NCBI GenBank assembly: GCA_902618485.1
Contig: CACNAR010000002.1
Location: 62,001-126,000, forward strand
Reading direction: 5' to 3'
DNA length: 64,000 bases
Source of the DNA: an uncultured Pelagibacteraceae bacterium
Lineage (GTDB): Bacteria; Pseudomonadota; Alphaproteobacteria; Pelagibacterales; Pelagibacteraceae
A program made the translations under genes and the position numbers. Positions 1 to 7,906 of this stretch are shown piece after piece. Below the pieces are notes generated by a model. That model was given only the letters and a program-made list of their open reading frames with translations, made no database searches and was not told the origin of the DNA. How positions within the stretch are numbered: the first letter of the stretch is position 1; the number at the start of each line of letters is the position of its first letter.

Positions 1-765
1 GCAGATCTTGGTGCAGAAAAGTTTTTAAATATTAAATGCAGGAAAGCAGGATTAACCCCAAGCTGTGTAGTAATTGTTGCAACAATAAGAGCATTAAAAA
101 TGCATGGAGGAGTTGAAAAAGAGGACTTAAAAAAAGAGGATATATCGGCGTTAGAAATAGGATTGGTTAACTTGGAAAGACATATTACAAACATAAAAAA
201 ATTTGGTTTAGAACCGATAGTAGCCATAAATCATTTTGCGCTAGACACAAAAAAAGAAGTTAAAACTGTTTTAAATTTTTGTAAAAAAAAGAAAGTTGAA
301 GTCAGTGAATGTAAGCATTGGGCTAAGGGTGGAAATGGGACCAAAGATCTTGCCAAAAAAGTTGTTAAAGTCTGTAAAAACAACAAAAATAAATTTAATT
401 TTTTATATAATAACAATCTTAAACTCTGGGACAAGATAGAGTTAATTGCTAAACAAATCTATAAAGCTGACAAAATAACAGCTGATGACAAAGTTAAAGA
501 ACAATTAAAAGTTTTTGAGGATAATGGTCATGGAAATTTACCAGTTTGTATTGCAAAAACTCAATTTAGTTTTTCAACAGACCCCAAACTCAAAGGTGCC
601 CCCTCAAATCATGAAATACCAATAAGAGAGGTAAGATTATCTTCAGGAGCAGAATTTGTGGTAGTCATTTGTGGTTCAATAATGACGATGCCAGGATTAC
701 CAAGAAAGCCAGCCGCTGATACTATTAAATTAAATCAAAAAGGGCAAATTGAAGGTTTATTTTAA
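1..765 (+). CDS. fhs: Formate--tetrahydrofolate ligase, C-terminal part (truncated by window start)
   Basis: ATP-dependent ligation of formate to tetrahydrofolate, giving 10-formyl-THF for one-carbon metabolism in the cytosol. The frame is open from base 1, so the start lies upstream; the 254 residues seen are a bit under half of the usual ~555. Typical Fhs stretches are visible: ADLGAEKF near the beginning, then VVIVATIRALKMHGG, and the late PVCIAKTQFSFSTDP and GSIMTMPGLPRKPAAD blocks near the C terminus. Its stop overlaps the opposing gene's stop by four bases (TTAA). In SAR11 this enzyme belongs to C1 oxidation and assimilation; that role is family knowledge, not visible here. Confidence 0.95.
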   Translation, partial: ADLGAEKFLNIKCRKAGLTPSCVVIVATIRALKMHGGVEKEDLKKEDISALEIGLVNLERHITNIKKFGLEPIVAINHFALDTKKEVKTVLNFCKKKKVEVSECKHWAKGGNGTKDLAKKVVKVCKNNKNKFNFLYNNNLKLWDKIELIAKQIYKADKITADDKVKEQLKVFEDNGHGNLPVCIAKTQFSFSTDPKLKGAPSNHEIPIREVRLSSGAEFVVVICGSIMTMPGLPRKPAADTIKLNQKGQIEGLF

Positions 766-1544
766 TTCAATTCTTTAAGCCAATTTTTAAGTTCTAACAT
801 TTTTTTTTCTTTAACTGTGACTTGAATTTCTTTTTTAATAAAAGATATGTGATTTTCAAGATCATTTTCATTTTTGAATACTTTTCTATATTCAATTAAT
901 CTTTTTCTTCTAAAATTAATCAAACTTATCATTTTTTCATAAGTTATTTCAGGATGATATTGCAAGCCCCACACTCTAGTTTTATTTATTTGAAAATACA
1001 AACTTTGGACTTTATTAATTTTATTAGATGCAAGACAAATACCGTTTTCAGGTATTTTCACAACTTCGTCATAATTAAAAGCAGGAGAATTAAATTTTTT
1101 TTCTTTATCTTTGTATAGCGGATGCTTTAAACCGTATTCATTTATTTCAATTTCTTTTGCGATACCTACATGAGATGTATTGGCTTTTTTTACCTGACCT
1201 CCTGCAGCAGTTACAGCCACTTGCATGCCCCAACAAATTCCTAAAATATTTTTAACTTTATTTTGACAATTTTTCATAAATTCAATTTGTTTTTTTATTT
1301 CTGGAGTATCGTTATAAATATTCAAACTGCTTCCTCCCCAGATTAAACCATCAAAGGTGTGCAACTTATCGTTGAAACTAACAATATTTTTATCTGATGA
1401 TGGGTTAACCACATCTATTATTAAATCTTTCGATATATATTTTAAACTTTCCCTTAAACTTTCAGTATGAGTTTTAATACCTGCCTCTGTAAAACTCCCG
1501 TTTTCCTCGGCTGTATTACCCTCAACTATTAAAATTTTTCTCAT
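762..1544 (-). CDS. Class I glutamine amidotransferase-like protein (GMP synthase GATase-type domain)
   Basis: 260 residues forming one GATase1 domain. The nucleophile elbow is LGICWGMQ with Cys at about residue 104, and the second part of the triad is in LQYHPEI (His ~197, Glu ~199). There is no synthetase domain, so it is a stand-alone amidotransferase or gamma-glutamyl hydrolase-type enzyme; similar proteins are often labelled GMP synthase-like, but it is not GuaA. The C-terminal ~50 residues after the domain are Lys/Glu-rich and probably helical. ATG start. The gene is convergent with fhs and divergent from the ABC operon that follows. Its substrate cannot be read from the sequence. Confidence 0.8.
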   Translation of the reverse strand: MRKILIVEGNTAEENGSFTEAGIKTHTESLRESLKYISKDLIIDVVNPSSDKNIVSFNDKLHTFDGLIWGGSSLNIYNDTPEIKKQIEFMKNCQNKVKNILGICWGMQVAVTAAGGQVKKANTSHVGIAKEIEINEYGLKHPLYKDKEKKFNSPAFNYDEVVKIPENGICLASNKINKVQSLYFQINKTRVWGLQYHPEITYEKMISLINFRRKRLIEYRKVFKNENDLENHISFIKKEIQVTVKEKKMLELKNWLKELN

Positions 1545-1757
1545 TTAATAAAATATATTTATTAGACTTTTATAAATTTCTTAGAAAACAATTCCTATTT
1601 AAAATTTTATTAACAATCTATAGTTGTAATTGTTTTTTATGTGTGACGATTTTTTTTTTACTTATTAATAATGATTATTAATTGCAGAAACCCAAGCTAT
1701 GTGATTAGATTATTGCTTATTAGAATGTTTAACATAACTAAACATAAGGGAGGAATA

Positions 1758-3098
1758 ATGTTAGCAAAAATAATTAAAAGGCTAACTTCTACTCTAACAG
1801 TAGTTATCGCTTTATTTTCTTCACTTACTTTACCTCAAAGTGTATCTGCTGCTGAGACGCAATATTTTCCAGTAGCAAGTAGTCGTGTTGGACCTTACTC
1901 AGCAATGGGTACTGGTTATTACGGGGCTCAAATTGATTACATGAACTATGTAAACATGACGGGTGGAGTAAACGGAGTAATGCTTACATGGCAAGAGTGT
2001 GAGACGGAATATAACGCTGTTAAAACAGTAGAATGTTACCAAAGACTTTTAGAAAAAGATGGTCAAAGAATAGTAGTGTTTGATACTTTAGGAACACCAG
2101 GAGCATATGCTGTAATTAACCGTATGGCTAAAGACAATGTTGTTTTAGCTCAATATGGTTATGGAAGAACTGACGGTGCTGATGGAAGAGTGTGGCCTTG
2201 GGTATTTAATGCTGCAAGTCACTACTGGTCACAAATAGCGGTTAAACTGAAGTTTATGGCTCAAGTAGAGGGCGGTATAGATAAGATGAAAGGTAAAAAA
2301 ATCGTTCACTTACACATCGACTCTGCTTACGGAAGAGAACCGCTTCCAGCAATGAGAAAAATAACTTCTGATTGGGGAATGAAATTAATTGAAATCTCAA
2401 TTCCACCTCCAGGATTAGAGCAACAATCTCAATGGCTGCAAATCAGAAAAGAAAAACCTGATTGGGTTACTTTCTGGGGAGCGGGTTCTGGAATGAATTC
2501 AACAGCAATGACTAACGCTGCTAGAATTAATTTCCCAAGAGATAGAATGATGTATGTAACATTCGGTGCTGCCGAAGAGGATATGTATCCAGCAGGTGAT
2601 GCAGCTAAGGGAACTTATGCTGTTGCAAATGCTTTACCAGGAGAATATCCATTAGTTAAAGACATTAAAGATAAAGTATATGGTGCCGGAAAAGGTAACT
2701 TAGCTGATCCAAATAGGATTGGTTCCGTTTACTGGAATAGAGGACTAGGTGCTGCCGTTATGTGGATTGAGGCGTTAAGAATTGCTCAAAAAATGCATAA
2801 CAAAGTTGGTAAAGCAGTAACTGGTGCTGAGTTTAGAGATGGTTATGAAAATTTAAACATGACTGAAGCTAGACTTACTGAACTTGGAGTGGGAGGAATG
2901 TTAGCTCCATTTGCTATTTCATGCGCAAACCATGAAGGTGCCGGTAAATTTGCTGTAATGCAGTGGGATGGAACTAAATTCAATCAGGTAACTGGTTGGG
3001 AAGCTCCAGGTGATCCTGCATTTATAAGAGGTCTAGTAGAGGCATCTGCAGCGAAATTTGCTAAAGAAAACAACATTACACCGAAAAAATGTGGATAA
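1758..3098 (+). CDS. Liv/HAAT-family ABC transporter substrate-binding protein
   Basis: Periplasmic binding protein of the Peripla_BP_6 type, 446 residues with the chosen start. An in-frame ATG exists at 1671, but the ATG at 1758 has a strong AAGGGAGG ribosome site four bases upstream and gives a clean signal peptide: a basic N terminus, a hydrophobic core and an AxA-type cleavage site near SVSAAET. It is longer than classical LivJ/LivK (~370) and resembles the ~440-residue SBPs of alphaproteobacterial Liv-like systems, some of which import aromatic or other carboxylates. It heads an SBP-F-G-H-M operon and is followed by a strong hairpin. Ligand unknown. The 213 bases upstream (1545-1757) are A+T-rich; I saw no convincing promoter or riboswitch there. 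Confidence 0.88.
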   Translation: MLAKIIKRLTSTLTVVIALFSSLTLPQSVSAAETQYFPVASSRVGPYSAMGTGYYGAQIDYMNYVNMTGGVNGVMLTWQECETEYNAVKTVECYQRLLEKDGQRIVVFDTLGTPGAYAVINRMAKDNVVLAQYGYGRTDGADGRVWPWVFNAASHYWSQIAVKLKFMAQVEGGIDKMKGKKIVHLHIDSAYGREPLPAMRKITSDWGMKLIEISIPPPGLEQQSQWLQIRKEKPDWVTFWGAGSGMNSTAMTNAARINFPRDRMMYVTFGAAEEDMYPAGDAAKGTYAVANALPGEYPLVKDIKDKVYGAGKGNLADPNRIGSVYWNRGLGAAVMWIEALRIAQKMHNKVGKAVTGAEFRDGYENLNMTEARLTELGVGGMLAPFAISCANHEGAGKFAVMQWDGTKFNQVTGWEAPGDPAFIRGLVEASAAKFAKENNITPKKCG

Positions 3099-3125
3099 TT
3101 AATTAAGAAATAAATTAATGTCTAC

Positions 3126-3170
3126 TAAAGGGGGAGTTTAGATAATCAAATTATTCTAACTCCCCCTTTA
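3126..3170 (+). terminator. GC-rich hairpin between SBP gene and ABC ATPase genes (attenuator or mRNA stabiliser)
   Basis: Perfect 13-bp inverted repeat: TAAAGGGGGAGTT (3126-3138) pairs with AACTCCCCCTTTA (3158-3170). Much of the 19-base loop can pair further (TAGATAAT with ATTATTCTA, one bulge). It begins 27 bases after the SBP stop. The following bases are A/T mixed, not a clean U-run, so partial termination or 3'-end protection of the SBP message is more likely than full termination, because the four transporter genes follow on the same strand with no other obvious promoter. Confidence 0.75.
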
Positions 3171-3207
3171 AATAAAATTTAATATAAATATAATTGAAAA
3201 AAATTTA

Positions 3208-4023
3208 ATGAGCACTTCAACCAACATACTTGATATTAAAAATATCGAAGTAACATATGATAATGTTATTTTAGCTCTACATGATGTTTCATTAAAAGTG
3301 CCAAAGGGAAAAGTGGTAGCACTACTTGGAGCAAATGGAGCGGGTAAGAGTACAACATTAAAAGCGGTTTCAACTATGCTAGCTTCAGAAAGAGGTAAAG
3401 TAACGAAAGGTACAATAGAATATGATGGCACCTCAATTGAGAAACAAAATCCTTCACAAATGGTTGGGCTTGGCATGGTTCAAGTATTAGAGGGCAGAAG
3501 ATGTTTTGGCCACCTAACTGTAGAAGAAAATATTATTGCTGGTGCATACTCAAGAAAATTATCAAAAGGTGATATTAATCAAGAATTAGAAAAAATATAT
3601 ACTTATTTCATAAGATTAAAGGAAAGAAGAAAAAGCCAAGCCGCATTTACATCAGGTGGAGAGCAACAAATGATAGCAGTTGCAAGAGCTATGATGGCAA
3701 AACCTAAAATGCTACTTTTAGATGAGCCTACAATGGGTTTAGCACCCCAATTAGTAGCAGAGATTTTTAACATTGTTAAAGAGCTAAATCAGAAAGAAGG
3801 TGTGAGCATTTTACTAGCTGAACAGAATACCAATGTTGCACTAAAAAATTCAGATTATGGCTATATTATTGAAACAGGCAGAGTTATGCTAGATGGTACA
3901 GCCCAAAGTTTGTTGAGTAATGATCAAGTGAAAGAATTATATTTAGGTATTTCAAAGAAAGGTAGAAAAAATTTTAGAGATGTACTTAAAGAAGAAAGTT
4001 TAACGAAGAAAAAAATTAATTAA
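3208..4023 (+). CDS. livF: Liv-type ABC transporter ATP-binding protein (LivF-like)
   Basis: Cytoplasmic ATPase of the Liv/HAAT importer, 271 residues. Walker A GANGAGKST is at about residues 45-53, the signature region is TSGGEQQM, and Walker B is MLLLDEPTMGLAP, followed by the H-loop position in the AEQNTN segment, where Gln/Asn occur as in LivF proteins. The C-terminal ~25 residues (KKGRKNFRDVLKEESLTKKK) are a basic tail beyond the normal LivF end. ATG start; the next gene begins two bases after the stop. Gene order F before G is the reverse of the other two Liv sets in this window. Confidence 0.9.
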   Translation: MSTSTNILDIKNIEVTYDNVILALHDVSLKVPKGKVVALLGANGAGKSTTLKAVSTMLASERGKVTKGTIEYDGTSIEKQNPSQMVGLGMVQVLEGRRCFGHLTVEENIIAGAYSRKLSKGDINQELEKIYTYFIRLKERRKSQAAFTSGGEQQMIAVARAMMAKPKMLLLDEPTMGLAPQLVAEIFNIVKELNQKEGVSILLAEQNTNVALKNSDYGYIIETGRVMLDGTAQSLLSNDQVKELYLGISKKGRKNFRDVLKEESLTKKKIN

Positions 4024-4025
4024 AG

Positions 4026-4820
4026 ATGACAATTGAGAGAAAATTTAAAATAGGTAAACCAATATTAGAGGTAAAAAATATCTCCCTTTCTTTTGGTGGT
4101 GTTAAAGCAATAACCGATACCTCATTTGATGTACTTGAGCACGAGGTTAGGGCTATAATTGGACCTAATGGAGCTGGAAAAAGCTCAATGCTAAATTGTA
4201 TAAATGGAATTTATAAGCCTCAACAAGGAACTGTTTCTTTTAAAGGAAAAGAAATTCCAAATATTACACCCAATCTCATGGCACAAATGGGCCTTTCTAG
4301 AACATTTCAAAACTTAGCTCTATTTAAAAGAATGTCAGTTTTAGATAATATTTTAGTAGGCCGAAAGCTTCACACGAAAACAAATTTTCTTGAGGTTGCT
4401 TTTCAACTACCTAAAGTTAAAAAAGAGGAAAAGATTAATAGAGAAAGATCTGAAGAAATAATTAGTTTTTTAGAAATAGAGGATATTAAAGATACACCGG
4501 TTGGAAAACTTCCATACGGATTACAAAAGAAAGTAGAATTAGGTCGTGCTCTTGCAACTGACTCATCTGTAATTTTACTAGATGAGCCTATGGCTGGAAT
4601 GAATGTTGAAGAAAAAAGGGACATGTGTAGATTCATTTTAAAAGTAAATGATGAACTCGGCACAACTATGGTTCTTATTGAGCATGACATGGGAGTAGTT
4701 ATGGATATATCTGACAGAGTTGTAGTGCTTGATTATGGTAAAGTTATTGGCGATGGTACACCTGATGAAGTAAGATCAAATCAAAAAGTAATAGATGCTT
4801 ATTTAGGAGTAGAACACTAG
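4026..4820 (+). CDS. livG: Liv-type ABC transporter ATP-binding protein (LivG-like)
   Basis: Second ATPase of the importer, 264 residues. It shows Walker A GPNGAGKSS, the LivG-typical LSRTFQN segment after it, a signature-like LPYGLQKKVELGRAL instead of LSGGQ, Walker B VILLDEPMAGMN and a canonical switch histidine in LIEHDMGVV. The degenerate signature (PYGLQKK) is common in this subfamily. The LSRTFQN block and the BCA_ABC-type C terminus (VIDAYLGVEH) assign it to LivG rather than LivF. It is followed nine bases later by the first permease gene. Confidence 0.9.
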   Translation: MTIERKFKIGKPILEVKNISLSFGGVKAITDTSFDVLEHEVRAIIGPNGAGKSSMLNCINGIYKPQQGTVSFKGKEIPNITPNLMAQMGLSRTFQNLALFKRMSVLDNILVGRKLHTKTNFLEVAFQLPKVKKEEKINRERSEEIISFLEIEDIKDTPVGKLPYGLQKKVELGRALATDSSVILLDEPMAGMNVEEKRDMCRFILKVNDELGTTMVLIEHDMGVVMDISDRVVVLDYGKVIGDGTPDEVRSNQKVIDAYLGVEH

Positions 4821-4829
4821 GATAAAAAT

Positions 4830-5738
4830 ATGGTTGAAGAATTATTATTTTTTATGGAAGTTTTAGTTGGCGGATTGCTTGCTGGAACTATGTACTCATT
4901 GGTAGCTTTAGGATTTGTTCTAATTTTTAAAGCTTCAGCGACGTTTAACTTCTCTCAAGGAGCTATGGTTTTCTTCTCAGTTCTTGCTTTTGTTGGATTT
5001 ATGCAAGACTTCAATATACCTTTCGTACTTGCATTTATTTTGGCTGCCCTTTTGATGGTAGTGGTTGGCTTGTGTACTGAAAGATTTGTTTTAAGACCTT
5101 TAATGAACGCTAGCGAAGATACCGTATTAATGGCCACAATCGGTTTAGGATATGTTTTAGAGGGCTTGGCTCAAGCAGCATGGGGAGTAGAAGTAAGAAG
5201 ATTAGATTTAGGTATAGGAGATTTTCCAGTACCGTGGATCGCTGATAACTTAAAATTATTCATTAGTGCTCTTGATATTACTGCAGGACTTGTGGCTGCT
5301 ATTATGATTATTGGTTTATTCCTTCTATTTAAATATACAAAAATTGGTCTTGGTTTGAGAGCTGTTGCAGATGATGCGGGTGCTGCGAGTTCAATTGGAA
5401 TTCCTTTAAAACATATTATGTTATTAGTTTGGTCTGCTGCTGGAGTTGTGGCATTAGTTGCAGGATGTATGTGGGGTGCAAGAGCTGGTGTTCAATTTGC
5501 TCTTGTAGATTTGGCTTTAAAGGCTTTACCAGTTTTAATTATAGGTGGATTCTCATCTATCCCTGGAGCAATTATTGGTGGCTTAATTATTGGTGCAGTA
5601 GAGAAAGTATTAGAAGTATACATTGGTCCTTTTTTTGGTGGCGCAATTGAAGGTTGGGCTCCTTACGTGTTAGCGATATTCTTTTTATTATATAGACCGG
5701 AAGGTTTATTTGGAGAAAAAATTATTAGGAGAGTTTAA
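4830..5738 (+). CDS. livH: Liv-type ABC transporter permease (LivH-like)
   Basis: Inner-membrane permease of 302 residues with about eight hydrophobic segments. LivH hallmarks are the N-terminal GGLLAGTMYSLVALGFVLIFKAS block, the GLGLRAVADDAGAASSIGI coupling-helix region (about residues 172-190) that docks on the ATPase, and the ALPVLIIGGFSSIPGAIIGG loop near the C terminus. The length is normal for the family. The livM start follows three bases after the stop. Substrate specificity is set by the upstream SBP and is unknown. Confidence 0.92.
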   Translation: MVEELLFFMEVLVGGLLAGTMYSLVALGFVLIFKASATFNFSQGAMVFFSVLAFVGFMQDFNIPFVLAFILAALLMVVVGLCTERFVLRPLMNASEDTVLMATIGLGYVLEGLAQAAWGVEVRRLDLGIGDFPVPWIADNLKLFISALDITAGLVAAIMIIGLFLLFKYTKIGLGLRAVADDAGAASSIGIPLKHIMLLVWSAAGVVALVAGCMWGARAGVQFALVDLALKALPVLIIGGFSSIPGAIIGGLIIGAVEKVLEVYIGPFFGGAIEGWAPYVLAIFFLLYRPEGLFGEKIIRRV

Positions 5739-5741
5739 TTT

Positions 5742-6806
5742 ATGAAACCAGTATTTATGACTTATACAAAAAAAGACCTAATTAACTTAGCTGTTTGTAT
5801 GGTTCTAAGTGTATTGATAATACCATCATTCATTACAACAGAATATTGGTACACTTCGATATTGATACCTTGGCTTTGCTTAGCTCTAGCTACAATCGGG
5901 CAGCAAATAGTTATGGGTTACACGGGACAATTAGCTTTAGGTGCTGCTGGCTTCATGGCTGCAGGTGCTTTTGCTATGTTTAACCTTATTTTACGAGTGC
6001 CTGATTTAGGTTTCGTGGGTTCACTAATAGTATCAGGTTTAATTGCAGCAGCTTTTGGAATTTTGTTTGGTTTACCAAGTTTAAAAGTAAGAGGAATTTA
6101 TCTAATGGTTGCTACATTAGCGTCACAGTTCTTTATTATATGGATGATAGATAAATTTGGTTGGTTTAAAAATTATGACTCATCAGGAATTATAACTGCA
6201 CAAGACATAGTTATACTAGGAAAACCATTTACAACACCGTTAGCTATGTATTTTGTATGTCTGGCTGTTACAACAGTTTTAACTTTACTAGCGATGAATA
6301 TGGCTAGAGGTAGCACAGGCAGGAATTGGATGGCAGTTAGAGACATGGATATCGCTGCAGAGTCAATGGGCGTTTCACTATTAAGAACAAAAGTACAAGC
6401 TTTTGCAATTAGTGCGTTTTATTGTGGTGTTGCAGGTGCACTTTTTGCATTTTGTTATTTAAAATCTTTAGAACCAGTTGCTTTTGATATTAAATTATCT
6501 TTTAAAATATTATTTATGTGTATTTTAGGCGGACTTGGAACAATAAATGGTGCTTTTATAGGAGCAGCATTTATTTTACTTTTCCCAGTGCTTCTAAATG
6601 CTATTGGTAATAATGTTTTTCATGGTGCCATTGATGCTACAATTATATCCTCAATTGAACAGGTGATATTTGGTGGGTTAATGATTATTTTTATGATCTA
6701 TGAACCTTTAGGAATGGCAAAATTATGGGAAAATATTAAACAGAAATGGAAGACAAAAATCCCATCATCTACAAATTTAAAGTCTTCGCTTGGTAAAAAG
6801 ACTTAA
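5742..6806 (+). CDS. livM: Liv-type ABC transporter permease (LivM-like)
   Basis: Second inner-membrane permease, 354 residues. The LivM signature is clear: QQIVMGYTGQLALGAAGFMAAGAF near residue 60, FGLPSLKVRGIYLMVATLA near 120, the docking sequence WMAVRDMDIAAESMGVSL near 200, and ILGGLGTINGAFIGA near 260. The C-terminal ~40 residues form a basic cytoplasmic tail. It ends the classical part of the operon; a tiny membrane ORF starts three bases after its stop. Confidence 0.92.
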   Translation: MKPVFMTYTKKDLINLAVCMVLSVLIIPSFITTEYWYTSILIPWLCLALATIGQQIVMGYTGQLALGAAGFMAAGAFAMFNLILRVPDLGFVGSLIVSGLIAAAFGILFGLPSLKVRGIYLMVATLASQFFIIWMIDKFGWFKNYDSSGIITAQDIVILGKPFTTPLAMYFVCLAVTTVLTLLAMNMARGSTGRNWMAVRDMDIAAESMGVSLLRTKVQAFAISAFYCGVAGALFAFCYLKSLEPVAFDIKLSFKILFMCILGGLGTINGAFIGAAFILLFPVLLNAIGNNVFHGAIDATIISSIEQVIFGGLMIIFMIYEPLGMAKLWENIKQKWKTKIPSSTNLKSSLGKKT

Positions 6807-6809
6807 GAA

Positions 6810-6893
6810 GTGGATAAAAAAAAATTAATTTTTGCTTTGATAGTTGGAATTGTTATCGGATTGCTTGTAGAAAATAACTTTTTGATCGGCTAA
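6810..6893 (+). CDS. Tiny single-span membrane ORF directly after livM (27 codons)
   Basis: Not a known gene to me. It begins with GTG three bases after the livM stop and runs 27 codons to TAA. The product would have a short MDKKK cytoplasmic-type N terminus, a continuous hydrophobic stretch (about residues 6-20) with a GxxxG pair (Gly13, Gly17), and a short VENNFLIG tail, so a single membrane helix oriented by the positive-inside rule. Its stop overlaps the gpsA-like stop by four bases (CTAA). The Shine-Dalgarno is poor (AAGAAG lies against the GTG), so translational coupling to livM would be needed. A similar-sized membrane ORF follows another livM gene at 33005-33076. Tentative. Confidence 0.5.
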   Translation: MDKKKLIFALIVGIVIGLLVENNFLIG

Positions 6894-7840
6894 ATTTTTT
6901 TATTGTATAATATCGTCTTTAGTAAATGAGCCATAAGCGGTATATTTTTTTTATTAATTTTTTTTAAAATATAAGGAGCAATTTCTCTAGCTAATTGCTC
7001 ACCTTCCACTGTATCTTTTGGCATAAACTTTTTTTTAGCTGCTGCAAATGTAAAACCTTTACCCAAAAAATCTCCCATTTTACTGTTTCTTCCTCCCACA
7101 GCACTTACATATAAATCACCAATACCAGCAAGACCCAATATCGTCGACTCCTCTCCTTTGAAATGTTTGATTAAAAATTTCATCTCATTTACACTTTTTT
7201 GGAATAAGTCTGATGCAGTATTAAAATTTTGACCCGAGCCTATAACCATTGCATATATATTTTTAATTGCTGAGCAAATTTCTACTCCGATAATATCTTT
7301 GGAAAATTCTGTTAGATAGTATTTGGTAGATATTTGTTTTCCAATCCATTTGGCTATTTTGATATTCTTATTTGCTATTACTACACTTGTCTTATTTTTT
7401 CTTGCTAGTTCTTTAGCTAAACAAGGTCCTTTTAAAACTGATACATTTGCAACATTAAAGTTATTTTTAAGTAATCCTGAAATAGTAAGTAGCTTATTTC
7501 TTTTTTTATCATATTTTAATCCTTTAGTAAGAACTAGTAATGGTGTTTTTATCTTTAAGTCTTTTAATTCCTTTCCAATAAAATCAATTCCAGCAAGACT
7601 CAATGCTATTACAATCAAATCAAACTTTTCTCTGAATATATTTTTTGAATAATTCTTAAATTTTAACTTTTTTGGCAAATTTGTTTTTAAAGAGGAATGA
7701 AATTTTTTTTTTGAAGATAAGTTGTTAATGAAAACTTTATTATATGGTTCTGTTATTATAACTCTGTTATTATTTTCTAAACATGGGATTGAAAAAGCAG
7801 AACCCATTGCACCACCACCAACGATTAATATTTTTTTCAT
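6890..7840 (-). CDS. gpsA: NAD(P)-dependent glycerol-3-phosphate dehydrogenase-like protein
   Basis: 316 residues. The N-terminal Rossmann glycine motif is GGGAMGSAF (about residues 8-16). GpsA-type blocks follow: VLKGPCLAKELA near 137 (the PSFA-like site of GpsA), a lysine-containing EICSAIKNIYAMVIGSGQ near 188 that matches the catalytic VALKNVxAIAxG region, and LAGIGDLYVSAVGGRNSKMGDFLGKG near 240. Several positions are degenerate relative to textbook GpsA, and the genome may encode a more canonical copy elsewhere, so the physiological substrate is less certain than the fold. It is divergent from the PLP-enzyme gene, with a 66-base A+T-rich gap that must hold both promoters. Confidence 0.8.
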   Translation of the reverse strand: MKKILIVGGGAMGSAFSIPCLENNNRVIITEPYNKVFINNLSSKKKFHSSLKTNLPKKLKFKNYSKNIFREKFDLIVIALSLAGIDFIGKELKDLKIKTPLLVLTKGLKYDKKRNKLLTISGLLKNNFNVANVSVLKGPCLAKELARKNKTSVVIANKNIKIAKWIGKQISTKYYLTEFSKDIIGVEICSAIKNIYAMVIGSGQNFNTASDLFQKSVNEMKFLIKHFKGEESTILGLAGIGDLYVSAVGGRNSKMGDFLGKGFTFAAAKKKFMPKDTVEGEQLAREIAPYILKKINKKNIPLMAHLLKTILYNKKI

Positions 7841-7906
7841 ACAGTTTTTCTTTGTATAAATATTAATATAGGTTTATTTATAGTTTGAATATATAAAAAA
7901 TTTATA

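Noticed and set aside
1545-1757. Possible riboswitch or long leader before the first SBP
   Set aside because: A+T-rich sequence with no stable stems or conserved motif I could recognise; SAR11 glycine and SAM-type riboswitches precede other genes.
3168-3476. 102-codon minus-strand frame opposite the first livF
   Set aside because: Fully antisense to the Walker A region of livF; composition (Phe/Ser/Pro-rich) is typical of an antisense artefact.
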